Assembly (NCBI RefSeq): GCF_902150045.1
Contig: NZ_CABFVU010000005.1
Span: 62,001 to 126,000, forward strand
Source: Chitinophaga polysaccharea
GTDB taxonomy: Bacteria; Bacteroidota; Bacteroidia; Chitinophagales; Chitinophagaceae
Length of the DNA stretch: 64,000 nt
Direction of reading: 5' to 3'
Under the pieces are notes generated by a model, which saw only the letters and a list, made by a program, of their open reading frames with translations, searched no databases and was not told the origin of the DNA. A program made the position numbers and the translations under genes. Positions 35,173 through 44,867 of this stretch are shown here, piece after piece (within the stretch, counting starts at the first letter, position 1; every line of letters starts with the position of its first letter).

Positions 35173-37971
35173 ATGTTATTAAAAAACCAACCATTATTAA
35201 TGATTGTCCTTTCATTGGGCATAGGGTTACCTGTGGTCAGTAAAGCACAAACCCTGCCGCTTGATCCTGCGGTACGGACAGGAAAACTCTCCAACGGGTT
35301 CACCTATTACATTCGCCGCAACACACAACCTGAGAAAAGGGTAGTGATGTACCTGGCCACCAAGGCAGGTTCTATCCTGGAAACAGACGAACAGCAGGGG
35401 CTCGCCCATTTCATGGAGCACATGAGCTTTAACGGTACCACGCATTTTCCGAAAAATGAACTGGTGGATTACCTGCAACGGTCGGGCGTACGTTTTGGCG
35501 CCGACATCAACGCCTATACGAATTTCGACGAAACCGTTTACCAGTTGCCATTGCCCAGCGATAACCCCGAGCTGCTGAAAAATGGTTTGCAGATCATGCG
35601 CGACTGGGCACAGGAAGCCACCCTGGATCCCGCTGAAATTGACAAGGAACGTGGTGTGATCATCGAAGAAAAACGTTTACGCAAGGGCGTGTCTGAACGT
35701 ATCCAGCAGCAAACCCTCCCTGTGCTGTTAAACCATTCCCGCTATGCTTCCCGCCTGCCTATTGGTACGGAAGAAGTGCTGCTTCATTTTAAGCCGGAAA
35801 CGATCCGTTCTTTTTATAAAGACTGGTACCGCCCGGACCTTCAGGCACTGATAGTAGTAGGGGATATTGACCCTGTGCAGATAGAACAGGCTATCCGGTC
35901 GAAATTTTCCGACCTGAAAAATCCTGTAACGGAAAAGCCACGCGTTAAATACACGGTGCCGCTTACCGGTAAAAACCAGTTCCTGCAGGTAACCGATAAG
36001 GAAATCACCAACACATCTGTAGAGGTGATCATAAAACAACTTTCGCCGGAATTAAAAACGGTGGCTGATTACCGGGCAACTATTGTAAGAGGCTTATTCG
36101 GACAGCTGTTAAGCGGCCGCTATACAGAACTGGCCCGCCAGGCCGATCCGCCCTTCCTGAGCGGAGGCGCGGGTTACGGCGATCTGCTCGGCGGATTGGA
36201 TGCGTTCACCATTACTGCTACTACCAAACCCGGCGGATTGGAAAAAGGATTTAAAGCCGCCTATCGTGAAGTACGCCGCGTACAGCAATACGGCTTTACC
36301 CAAACAGAACTGGACCGGGCAAAGAGAAGCTATCTGCGCAGCATGGAATCTGCTCTTAAAGAAAAAGACAAAGTACAGTCAGACAACTATGTAAAAGAAT
36401 ACCTGCAGTATTTCCTTGACGGTACAGCCGCTCCCGGTATAGTAAAAGAAAACGAACTGGTAAAAAGTCAGCTGGGCGGTATTTCCTTACAGGAGGTAAA
36501 CAAACAGGTATCCATCTACCTGAAAAATACCAACCGCGATATCCTTATCACCGCGCCGGAAAAAGAGAAAGCCGGTTTGCCAAACGAGGCCACTGTACTG
36601 GGTTGGATGAGCAGCGTTGATAAAGAAGCCATCACCCCGTTTAAAGATGACATGGAGAACCTGCCGCTGCTGAAAACACAGCCCATCGCAGGAAAGATCA
36701 TTAAAGAAGAAAAAGATGAACAGCTGGGCATCAACACACTTACGCTAAGCAACGGTATTAAAGTAGTGCTGAAGAAAACCAATTTCCAGGATAACCAGAT
36801 CCTGTTCAACGGCTTCTCCGAAGGAGGTACTTCCCTTTACAGCGACGCCGATTATCAAAGCGCGGCAAATGCAGCAGGGCTCATTGCTTCCGGTGGTATC
36901 GGCAACTATGGCGCTGTGCAGCTGGGCAAATTCCTTACAGGGAAACAGGTGAGCCTGAATCCTTTCATTACCGACAGAAGCCAGGGTATTAGCGGTGGCA
37001 CAGCCCCGCAGGACCTCGCGCTGGCGCTGGAATTACTGTATGGCTGCCTCACTGAGCCGCGTAAAGATTCCGTTTTTTTTGAAGGACAGATAGCTAAGGC
37101 AAAAGCCGGTCTTGCCAATAAGGGCGTAGATCCAAACCAGGTATTCGGAGATACCGTGAAAGCAGTGCTGGGCAACTATAACATCCGCCGCACTGCCGTT
37201 ACCATGGAAAAGCTGGACCAGATCAACCTGGACAGGGCCTTTGATATTTATAAGGAAAGATTTGCAGATGCTTCCGGTTTTACTTTTGTTTTTGTAGGAA
37301 ATATTGATGAAGAAAAGATAAAACCCCTGCTTGAAAAATACATTGCTTCCCTGCCATCCAGAAATAGCCATGAACAGGCAAAGGATCTTGGTATCCATAT
37401 TCCCGCAGGTAAAATTTCCCGTACCGTTTACAAAGGCAGCGAGCAAAAGGCCAGCGTATTACTGGTATTTTCAGGGCCTTTTGAATACAACTATGAGAAT
37501 ACCCTGAAAATGGCCGCTTTGAAAGAAGTGCTGGAGATCAGGCTGCTGGAGCGTTTGAGAGAAGAGGAAAGCGGTGTTTACACGCCGGATGCAGAGATCA
37601 ATGTGACTAAATTGCCGGAGCAGCGTTTCAGTCTGTCTGTTTCATTTGGTTGCGCACCAGCCAACGCGGAACGGCTTATTGCTTCTGCTGTTGATGAAAT
37701 CAACCAGTTGAAAATTGCGGGCCCTGCACAGGTGAATATCGATAAGTTCAAGGCAGAAACCAAAGTAAGCAGGCAAACAATTTTAAAGACCAACCAGTTC
37801 TGGCTGGGATACCTGGGTGCACAGTTTGCCAACAAAGAGCCTTTGAACCAGTTGTATGATTTTGATAAAGCAATGGATAAGGTGACGGTGGAAAGTGTGA
37901 AGGCGCTGGCGGCAAAAACCATCAGCAACGATAATTATATCAGGCTGGTATTAATGCCCGAAACAAAATAA
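35173..37971 (+). CDS. M16-family zinc metalloprotease (two-lobed)
   Basis: 932 residues with a signal peptide ending near VVSKAQ. The inverted zinc motif HxxEH is at H79-F-M-E82-H83, and the downstream glutamate ligand is in the DKERGVIIEEKR helix. Two M16 halves follow: an active N-terminal lobe (~45-390) and a second lobe (~515-920) without HxxEH, as in pitrilysin-type and Bacteroidota periplasmic M16 proteins where both lobes sit on one chain. It degrades peptides in the periplasm. It is monocistronic, bounded by terminators on both sides. Confidence 0.93.
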   Translation: MLLKNQPLLMIVLSLGIGLPVVSKAQTLPLDPAVRTGKLSNGFTYYIRRNTQPEKRVVMYLATKAGSILETDEQQGLAHFMEHMSFNGTTHFPKNELVDYLQRSGVRFGADINAYTNFDETVYQLPLPSDNPELLKNGLQIMRDWAQEATLDPAEIDKERGVIIEEKRLRKGVSERIQQQTLPVLLNHSRYASRLPIGTEEVLLHFKPETIRSFYKDWYRPDLQALIVVGDIDPVQIEQAIRSKFSDLKNPVTEKPRVKYTVPLTGKNQFLQVTDKEITNTSVEVIIKQLSPELKTVADYRATIVRGLFGQLLSGRYTELARQADPPFLSGGAGYGDLLGGLDAFTITATTKPGGLEKGFKAAYREVRRVQQYGFTQTELDRAKRSYLRSMESALKEKDKVQSDNYVKEYLQYFLDGTAAPGIVKENELVKSQLGGISLQEVNKQVSIYLKNTNRDILITAPEKEKAGLPNEATVLGWMSSVDKEAITPFKDDMENLPLLKTQPIAGKIIKEEKDEQLGINTLTLSNGIKVVLKKTNFQDNQILFNGFSEGGTSLYSDADYQSAANAAGLIASGGIGNYGAVQLGKFLTGKQVSLNPFITDRSQGISGGTAPQDLALALELLYGCLTEPRKDSVFFEGQIAKAKAGLANKGVDPNQVFGDTVKAVLGNYNIRRTAVTMEKLDQINLDRAFDIYKERFADASGFTFVFVGNIDEEKIKPLLEKYIASLPSRNSHEQAKDLGIHIPAGKISRTVYKGSEQKASVLLVFSGPFEYNYENTLKMAALKEVLEIRLLERLREEESGVYTPDAEINVTKLPEQRFSLSVSFGCAPANAERLIASAVDEINQLKIAGPAQVNIDKFKAETKVSRQTILKTNQFWLGYLGAQFANKEPLNQLYDFDKAMDKVTVESVKALAAKTISNDNYIRLVLMPETK

Positions 37972-37975
37972 CAGG

Positions 37976-38009
37976 TACGCCACTGATGCCTCCTGGCATC
38001 AGTGGCGTA
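37976..38009. terminator. Bidirectional terminator hairpin
   Basis: A perfect 15-bp stem (TACGCCACTGATGCC with its mirror at 37995-38009) and a TCCT loop, between the convergent M16 and NTF2-like genes. There is no long T run on either side. Confidence 0.7.
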
Positions 38010-38013
38010 TCCA

Positions 38014-38814
38014 CTATGGCTTATCGTTAACCCGTTGTAGTTCCTCCGCTACTTCATCGCGCTCACGCACCAGCATTTTTATCACCTTATTGCCTTCTTT
38101 TACAAACTCAAAAGTGAGGTCGCGTTCTTTGGAAAAGAAAAGATTTTCTTTCTCTGCATAAAGCGGGAATTTTTTATCTCCTATTTGCAGCAGGAGAGAG
38201 CCGGCATCTGCTTTTATATAAGCGGTTGTAGTTTGAGTGCCCTTATATTCACCGGCGTAGGTTTGCAATACATCAGCCGGTAAGGTAAGGGGCTTTCTTT
38301 TATTGATATAGGGTGCGGGACCGTGATCATAGCTCAGTACCCGTGTCATTTTCCAGCTGCCGTTTTTCAGCAGCCAGAGATGGGTAAATTTTGCGAGGCC
38401 TTCTGCCCGTTCTTTCTTTCCTTTTTCCTGTACATAGAAAAGGTGCGCGCCACTAAGAACTGCGCCGTATATCACGCCGTTTTTCCTCAGCGGGAATACT
38501 TTGATGCTGCTGTCGATGGCTTCCCTTCTCAATGTAAAGCTATCCCTGTTGTTGCAAACGCCTTTTTCAAAAGATTGGGCCAAAGCCGGCTTGCCATTGG
38601 TAATGCCGCCTTTATCGTGGTAAAATTCGATGTCGTCCGAAAAGTATTCCATCATATTTGTCACATCGCATTTGTTATATGCCTGCCAGAAGAGCCTGTC
38701 GTTATGCAGTATCACCGCTGCCAGTTGCCGGTCGTTGTCCTGGGCTACCAATGTGCCGTGAAAGGAAAGGATACCTGTAAATACCAATATGATGCCCGTA
38801 AAATATTTTTTCAT
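38014..38814 (-). CDS. Secreted NTF2-like (DUF4440-type) protein
   Basis: 266 residues from the ATG at 38814 (MKKYFTGIILVFTG); the longer in-frame form starting at 38892 places extra sequence ahead of the signal peptide. After a signal peptide ending near GTLVAQ comes an NTF2/SnoaL-like domain (DRLFWQAYNKCDVTNMMEYF, DDIEFYHDKGG, KFTHLWLLKNGSWKMTRVLS) and a C-terminal beta module (ADVLQTYAGEYKGTQTT) like the DUF3471 tail of Bacteroidota hydrolases. Its ligand is unknown. It acts outside the cytoplasm. Confidence 0.8.
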   Translation of the reverse strand: MKKYFTGIILVFTGILSFHGTLVAQDNDRQLAAVILHNDRLFWQAYNKCDVTNMMEYFSDDIEFYHDKGGITNGKPALAQSFEKGVCNNRDSFTLRREAIDSSIKVFPLRKNGVIYGAVLSGAHLFYVQEKGKKERAEGLAKFTHLWLLKNGSWKMTRVLSYDHGPAPYINKRKPLTLPADVLQTYAGEYKGTQTTTAYIKADAGSLLLQIGDKKFPLYAEKENLFFSKERDLTFEFVKEGNKVIKMLVRERDEVAEELQRVNDKP

Positions 38815-38938
38815 GAGATAAATTATGAATGTAATAGAATGGTGGCTTATCTGTAGCAAAGGTAGATTATTACATGGTACTATCCAATACATAGTACTAT
38901 GTTATTTATAATAAACTTTACTAGTAGGCTTTTTTGTT

Positions 38939-41900
38939 TTACAATGGGGTATTAAGCTTTGATTGCACAGTAGCCACATGATCATCTTTTACAGCTTCCA
39001 GGTACAGCCGGTAGCGATCTGGATTTTCAGGTATGGTGATATTGATGGAGGCGCCTGTGCCCAGCTTCTTTAAGAAGATGCCGTTGCCGTAATGATCGGT
39101 TTTTACCAGGTACCATTCAAATTGCAGGGGACTATTATTATCGGCAATTTTCCATTCGTTATTGTTGTAAACAAGCGCATGATAGGTAAGCCGGTTGTTT
39201 GGATAAGTGGTTCTTGCCGGTCGTAGTATATGTATACGTGCGGTATCGGGTGTTTTAAAATTTTTATTCCAGAGATGACCGAGCCGGTAGAAAGATGATT
39301 TATATCTTCCCTGGTGATCAATTAGACCATCGAATGTAACGAAGTCGCGTGTTTCGAGGTCCTGCCAGGTGGTGATGAAAGCGGATTGGCGCTGGTTGGG
39401 TAAATCTGCGCAGACGCTGACCGGTACCTGGCTGATATACCAGGGTAGGGTAAGGGCAGGCAATTGCGCCAAACCGGTGGTGTCGTTGCCTATCACAATG
39501 CCAAAGGCATCTGCCTGTGGCAGCTGCAGGTGAAGCTGTGCAAGGGTGCTGCTGATGTTGCCATTAAGGGCTACGTCTATTGTCAGTGGCCTTGTGCTGT
39601 CTATGCCTTTAATGGCTGCTATCAGGCTGTTTAGCCAGGTAACAAGGCTTTGTTGCCGGTAAAGCAACTCAGGTTTGTAGTATTGTTTATCCAGTTGCTG
39701 CCATACCGTGTTACCAATGTTCCATGCTACTATATTCCGGTTTTGTTTCAGGGTGCTTACCTGTTTCAGGATGGTTGTTCTGAGTGAGGAAAGCATGTTT
39801 GCCTGTTCCTGCATATCTGTTATCCCCGGAATCCAGAAGCCGTAATGAATATTCATATCCATTTCCTTTGCTACATGGAGTATATTCCGGTCGTATATAC
39901 CAGGTCCATATCTCCGGATGGTATTTACGCCGAGTGCTTTCATATTGGCAAAATCCTTTGCAATTTCCCGGCGGGTGGGTGCGTGTAAATTCCTGAACCA
40001 GTTTTCACCTTTCTGGTAATTCAGGCCCCTGATATCGCCTGGCAATGGCACACTGGCGGGAACTCGTTGGGGTACAGGATCCGGTGCAATTGCCCCATAG
40101 GAAGATACATTATTGCTGCTGCGGATACGGGCGTATTGGTTGGCGGCTGCAAATATCTTTCCCGGTTCTTCCAATTGCCAGTTGAGCATATTCCCGGCAA
40201 CAGGGCGCAGGATATTTTTATCTTCACGGCTGTTGAACAACACGAAGGCATGTATTTCACTGAACTGGCCGTTAATGGATGTAAAGGCATCTTCCATCCA
40301 TCGCTGCTGGTTACCGGCGGCGCGGAGGGAGCCCATTTCAGCCACCATTACCGGCAGGCCGGAACGGAATAACGGCAGCCGGTGGAAGGGCGCGTACAGC
40401 TCACTGAAAGTATATGATTGCCCGTTCTCATTTTGCGGGCCATAGTTCAGACCTGTTACCCCGATCCAGTCAACATACGACATGCCTGGGAAGTAATCCA
40501 TTGCAGCCGTGGCGCGCCAGGGATTCCATACCCATATAACATTGCTAACCCTGTTGCGGCTGAACAGTTGGCAGATATACTGCCATGCAGCCTTGAATTC
40601 TTCCGGGGTATTGTTGCCGGTGGGCGACCACGGATAGGCAGGATTATCTGCCTCATGCGCGAAACGGATAAACACCGGGCGGTTCAGCGATTTTATCCGG
40701 GCTGCAAACCTGAGCAGGTACTGATCAAAGAAGCCGGCGCTGATATGCGCAAAAACCTTCTGCCCATTACCAAGCTCTTTATTCGTGGCCGTGTTATCAA
40801 ACAGGTTGGTCCAGGGCTCCCAGGTGATCATAGGGAGGGAGCCATTGTTATAAATGGCTGTTACAAGGGAATCGGGCACATTACATTGCGGTGCATCTCC
40901 CCAGGGGATATACAATGATATGATGTTGAAGCGGGCATTGAACTGTTGCTGGTAATCCTTTACCTGTGTAAGGGAGCTAAGGCCGTTTGTACCAGCCGGG
41001 CTGAATATCCCGGTATAGAAGGTGGTTTGCTGATGTGTGGGCGCAGGCTTCTCCGCTACAGGTTCCCGGTTGCTGGTGGTGATATAACCGGTCAGCAAAA
41101 CAACTGCCAGTAGCAGTGGTAGCCCTAGTTTGCGGAAGGCGGCATATAAATGAAGATGCCGGAAAAGCCATAGTTTCTCTTTTAACAGTAACGGGTATAC
41201 GAGAATGGCTTTTAGCCAATGGTATTTTTCAGATAAACGGCGCAGGCGCAGACTGGCCATAATATTGAAAGCCATGATCAGGCAATTGACCCCCGCTATC
41301 CCTGCCATTACAAGGGAATACGGGTTCCAGTCGTACCACAACCCGTATACAATAGCTGCCAGCGATGCCAGTAGCACAAAGATGTTGGGAATATTCAGCT
41401 GCCAGTGATCAGGCCCGCTGTCATCCTTAGGCGTGGGGATATACGGTACTTTTTTCCGGATCAGGGTATAAACAAGTCCGAGGATATAAATCCACCAGGT
41501 GCCTATCAGCAGTAGCCCGCCTACTACATGAAATCCTCTTTCTTTCTCTTCCATTACCCAGCGCTGAACAAAATGACGGATCAGGATAATAGCAGTAACA
41601 GCCGGTAGCCCCAGCAGGGCAAAATCGATGAAGTCGACCCGGAAAGGTATCCGGCCTGTAATCAGCGACAGGACCGGGATAAGGAAGTTGATAAAGAAAA
41701 CAATACCCGATAAATAATGCAGGGGAATAGTACCATAGTGCAACCGTTGCCTCCAGGTAAAAGACCGGAACAGTTTAGGGTAGGAGGTAACCAGCAGTTC
41801 CAGGGTACCGCGCGCCCATTTGAGCTGTTGCGCGTAATAGGCCGACATGGTAGAAGGAACCAGGCCCCTGGTTAGCACCGTGGGCACATACACCGATTTC

Positions 41901-42718
41901 CAGCCTTTGGCGTGCAGCTGCATGGCAGTGTGCATGTCTTCCGCAAGACCCGCGGCATGCCCGCCTATACTGTCCAGCGCAGTTCTTCTGAAGGTGCAGT
42001 TGGCGCCTATGGCCAATACAGTGCCGTAACTATTCATAGTGGCCATAATAGGGCCATAGAACTGGAATGTTTGCTGGGCCGCTCCTTTAGCCACCAGGTT
42101 ATCGCCCAGGTTGCTGTAAGCCTGAACAATCTGCACAAACCCCACTTCCGGATCATTGAAATGTGATACAATCGGATCGAGAAAATCCGGTGAAGGTACA
42201 TGGTCAGGGTCCATTACCACGCAAAGCTCTCCGGTAGCCTGTTTCAGGGCATTATTGATATTCCCTGCTTTGGCATTTTCCCTTGTATTCCTTGTTACAT
42301 GTTTTACCCCCAGCTGCTTACATACCTCTACCAGGTAGGGATCATTCGCTTCATCGCAGAGGTAGGTGGTATGTGGATACGTGATCGCCTGCATAGCTGT
42401 GAGGGTTTCCACGATCATGGCATAGGGCTCACCGGGACAGAAGGTGGTAAGGATATCAACGGTAAATGGATGTTGTTTGGGTGGAGTTGCCGGTACTGAA
42501 ATGGAAAAATAATGATACCATTCGTGGAGAATGGTGAGACAGTTAAAAATAAAGCCACCCATCAGCACCCAGTAAAAAGGTGCATACCCTATCTGCGCCT
42601 TGTTCAGCAAGCAATACAGCATATAGCCCATGCTGCAGGCTCCCAGCAGGATCATGAGCCTTAGCGTTAACCGTTCACGGCGTGAGGGTGGCAGAATGGG
42701 TGATGGTTTCTCTATCAT
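38939..42718 (-). CDS. Membrane GT2 synthase fused to GH26-like and degenerate TIM-barrel domains
   Basis: 1259 residues. Residues ~20-75 hold two membrane helices. A GT2 domain (~85-330) has D170-P-D172-H, an AED motif (GLAEDMH) and QQLKW in the place of QxxRW. Further helices (~335-560) match a cellulose-synthase-like membrane channel. A GH26-like domain (~580-860) has acid/base candidate E689 in RFAHEADNPAYPW and nucleophile candidate E794 in VMVAEMGS. A third, GH2/GH5-like barrel (~885-1180) reads WNIGNTVW with T1004 where the catalytic Glu is expected. A C-terminal beta domain follows. Synthase and hydrolase in one chain suggest polymerisation coupled to periplasmic trimming. The start overlaps the upstream gene by 4 bases. 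Confidence 0.85.
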   Translation of the reverse strand: MIEKPSPILPPSRRERLTLRLMILLGACSMGYMLYCLLNKAQIGYAPFYWVLMGGFIFNCLTILHEWYHYFSISVPATPPKQHPFTVDILTTFCPGEPYAMIVETLTAMQAITYPHTTYLCDEANDPYLVEVCKQLGVKHVTRNTRENAKAGNINNALKQATGELCVVMDPDHVPSPDFLDPIVSHFNDPEVGFVQIVQAYSNLGDNLVAKGAAQQTFQFYGPIMATMNSYGTVLAIGANCTFRRTALDSIGGHAAGLAEDMHTAMQLHAKGWKSVYVPTVLTRGLVPSTMSAYYAQQLKWARGTLELLVTSYPKLFRSFTWRQRLHYGTIPLHYLSGIVFFINFLIPVLSLITGRIPFRVDFIDFALLGLPAVTAIILIRHFVQRWVMEEKERGFHVVGGLLLIGTWWIYILGLVYTLIRKKVPYIPTPKDDSGPDHWQLNIPNIFVLLASLAAIVYGLWYDWNPYSLVMAGIAGVNCLIMAFNIMASLRLRRLSEKYHWLKAILVYPLLLKEKLWLFRHLHLYAAFRKLGLPLLLAVVLLTGYITTSNREPVAEKPAPTHQQTTFYTGIFSPAGTNGLSSLTQVKDYQQQFNARFNIISLYIPWGDAPQCNVPDSLVTAIYNNGSLPMITWEPWTNLFDNTATNKELGNGQKVFAHISAGFFDQYLLRFAARIKSLNRPVFIRFAHEADNPAYPWSPTGNNTPEEFKAAWQYICQLFSRNRVSNVIWVWNPWRATAAMDYFPGMSYVDWIGVTGLNYGPQNENGQSYTFSELYAPFHRLPLFRSGLPVMVAEMGSLRAAGNQQRWMEDAFTSINGQFSEIHAFVLFNSREDKNILRPVAGNMLNWQLEEPGKIFAAANQYARIRSSNNVSSYGAIAPDPVPQRVPASVPLPGDIRGLNYQKGENWFRNLHAPTRREIAKDFANMKALGVNTIRRYGPGIYDRNILHVAKEMDMNIHYGFWIPGITDMQEQANMLSSLRTTILKQVSTLKQNRNIVAWNIGNTVWQQLDKQYYKPELLYRQQSLVTWLNSLIAAIKGIDSTRPLTIDVALNGNISSTLAQLHLQLPQADAFGIVIGNDTTGLAQLPALTLPWYISQVPVSVCADLPNQRQSAFITTWQDLETRDFVTFDGLIDHQGRYKSSFYRLGHLWNKNFKTPDTARIHILRPARTTYPNNRLTYHALVYNNNEWKIADNNSPLQFEWYLVKTDHYGNGIFLKKLGTGASINITIPENPDRYRLYLEAVKDDHVATVQSKLNTPL

Positions 42719-44019
42719 TGACTGACTACGTAAAATGGTGTATTGGCGGTAGCGAAATGTCCTTTGTTATCTGAAACAGTTGCAAAGATCCTGTAAGGTC
42801 CTTCTTTCCCCGGAGAGCGGAAAGTAATTTTGTTGCCTGTTGCTTTCAGCAGCAGGTTGTTATAAGCCACAGGTTTTTGTGTATTGGGCTCATTCCTGTT
42901 TTTGGTGTGCCAGTCTTCCGCCAGCAATTCCCATGTAATTTGCAGGGAACCGGCGGAAGTATCGGCCAGTAATACCTCGGCAGTTTGCAGGCTGTTGGGA
43001 TTTAACAGGATGTTGTTACTACCGGTTTTCCCGTTCAGCAGCAGCGTATTTAAGACGGGCGCCCTGTTGGCCGGCCATTTACCGGTCCATAGATATTGCA
43101 TAACATTCACCGTTTCGGAGGCCTGGCCTTCCTTTGTAAACAAACTGAACCAGGTATGTGTTACTTCCTGTTTATTGCCCCAGTAAAAAACACAGGCCCC
43201 AAGGAACCGCGGATCTTTTACCGGCATATATTGTTCATACATCTGCAGGTACTGCTGTGCTTTACGCGTGCTGGTATTTTCAACGGGAGAGCCCCATGTG
43301 GTTAACTCCCATTCCCAGGGCCCGTTGATGCCCCATTCGGAGATAAGGAAGGGCCCGTCCCAGAACCAGGAAAACTTCTCCAGGTTACGCTGCAAATGTT
43401 GCAGGTCACCAAAAATATTCATCGAGATCAGGTCCAGGCCAGTTACCTTAAACCGGATATTGTAAAGGCAACGTTTGTTGAAATTGATCAATGCAGTGGT
43501 CACAGGATGATCGGGATCTTCCTTGTGGATCATTTCCAGCAAATGATTATAGGCTTTGTAAAAGCTGTTGTATTGGGGCTTATAGGGAAAGTCGATTTCA
43601 TTGCCCAGGCACCACATCAGCAATGCCGGATGCGATTTATACCGGGTTACCACATTCCTGAAGGCGGTATATTGTGCCGCTACTTTGGCCGTATCGTTGT
43701 AAAAAGGAGAAAAGCTGCTAACCGGCATGGGAAAGCCTGCTATTACTGCAATATGATTGTCGTAGGCATCATCCAGGAGCTGGCCAAGACCTAAGGTATC
43801 CCAGGTGCGTATGGTATTGCCGCCGGCGGCCTGCAGTGCTGCGAAATTTTCCGTACCTGCGGCTCCCTTTATCCGGAAGGGCTGGCCATCCCGGTACAGC
43901 ACATACTGTTTCCCTTCTTTGCCAACATACACCTTGCCCTTACGCAATGGCGCCGGGGATGATATGCAACCGGTAAGAACGGCACACAGCGCGGCATAAA
44001 AACTGATCTTCTTAAACAT
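42715..44019 (-). CDS. GH2/GH5-like glycosidase lipoprotein, partner of the GT2 fusion
   Basis: 434 residues with a lipoprotein signal (Cys18 in VLTGCISSP). A TIM barrel (~45-335) carries both catalytic acids of clan GH-A: acid/base in LMWCLGNEIDFP and nucleophile in PFLISEWGINGPWEW. A beta-sandwich tail (~345-434) ends PFYVVSQ. The barrel resembles the third domain of the downstream GT2 fusion, but with intact catalytic residues. Its stop overlaps the next start (ATGA), so translation is coupled. It probably acts on the same polysaccharide in the periplasm or at the outer membrane. Confidence 0.85.
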   Translation of the reverse strand: MFKKISFYAALCAVLTGCISSPAPLRKGKVYVGKEGKQYVLYRDGQPFRIKGAAGTENFAALQAAGGNTIRTWDTLGLGQLLDDAYDNHIAVIAGFPMPVSSFSPFYNDTAKVAAQYTAFRNVVTRYKSHPALLMWCLGNEIDFPYKPQYNSFYKAYNHLLEMIHKEDPDHPVTTALINFNKRCLYNIRFKVTGLDLISMNIFGDLQHLQRNLEKFSWFWDGPFLISEWGINGPWEWELTTWGSPVENTSTRKAQQYLQMYEQYMPVKDPRFLGACVFYWGNKQEVTHTWFSLFTKEGQASETVNVMQYLWTGKWPANRAPVLNTLLLNGKTGSNNILLNPNSLQTAEVLLADTSAGSLQITWELLAEDWHTKNRNEPNTQKPVAYNNLLLKATGNKITFRSPGKEGPYRIFATVSDNKGHFATANTPFYVVSQ

Positions 44020-44270
44020 TCACCAGGTATATAATATCACAACAGCTGGCCCAATATAGGATAAAATCATTTATGATAAAGAGAAACTTAGGGGAAGCAT
44101 AGTGCCTGGTTTGCCTGTTTTTCTATAATTTTAATTACCCGGTATCATACCCGGCTGATCATCTTCCAATAAAAGAAATCAAAAATATAAACGTATGAAA
44201 ACTGCAGATTTTCCCTGCACCTAATAATAATTGCTTATTTTCCATGAAACCATAATAAAAGAAACTAAAG

Positions 44271-44864
44271 ATGACATTGCGTAAAATATTCACCGGGGCG
44301 ACGCTCTGCAGCATGTTGTTCTTCGCTGCCAATGTATCCGGGCAATCAGAAAAGCCAGGCGTTACAGATATAACTTTCCACCTGCTCACCTGGGTAAAAC
44401 ACCTGGATAGCGGTATCGACAAATATTTCAAAAAAGAAAAAGGAGAGCTGCTGAACCAGCAGCTGGAATACCTGAAGCAGGGGTTGAATGATTATAAGAA
44501 AGCAAGAAAAACGCTATCGGATAGTTTGTTCCGTAACAATATAGCTCCCGGTAAAAAAGATGAGCGCAACCTGGAAGCGCTGAAAGAGAAGATGAGCATT
44601 GTGATGGAGAAGCTGCGCGGGGTAACAGACCTGGTGAACCCCGAATTACAGGCGGAAGGCGATAAGCTGAACGAAGAAATCTATAATGCTTTATATAGCG
44701 ATCAGCCCAAATACCTGTCTTACCTGGAAGCCTTCCTGGGCGGCCTGCAGGTCACCAAAAAAGACCTGGCGCTTGATGGCAGCACGGCTTACACACGGCT
44801 GGAAGAATCTGTAAATATCATTTCAACACTGGAAGGTAAGATCAACAGGAAGATGGGGCAATGA
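44271..44864 (+). CDS. Secreted helical protein of unknown function
   Basis: 197 residues with a signal peptide ending near NVSGQ. The mature part is almost entirely charged helix (YFKKEKGELLNQQLEYLKQG, NLEALKEKMSIVMEKLRGVT, LNEEIYNALYSD) and could form a coiled bundle. No domain recognised. It is divergent from the GT2/GH unit across 251 bases with no gene, and convergent with the DNA glycosylase gene (3-base gap). Confidence 0.65.
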   Translation: MTLRKIFTGATLCSMLFFAANVSGQSEKPGVTDITFHLLTWVKHLDSGIDKYFKKEKGELLNQQLEYLKQGLNDYKKARKTLSDSLFRNNIAPGKKDERNLEALKEKMSIVMEKLRGVTDLVNPELQAEGDKLNEEIYNALYSDQPKYLSYLEAFLGGLQVTKKDLALDGSTAYTRLEESVNIISTLEGKINRKMGQ

Positions 44865-44867
44865 TCC

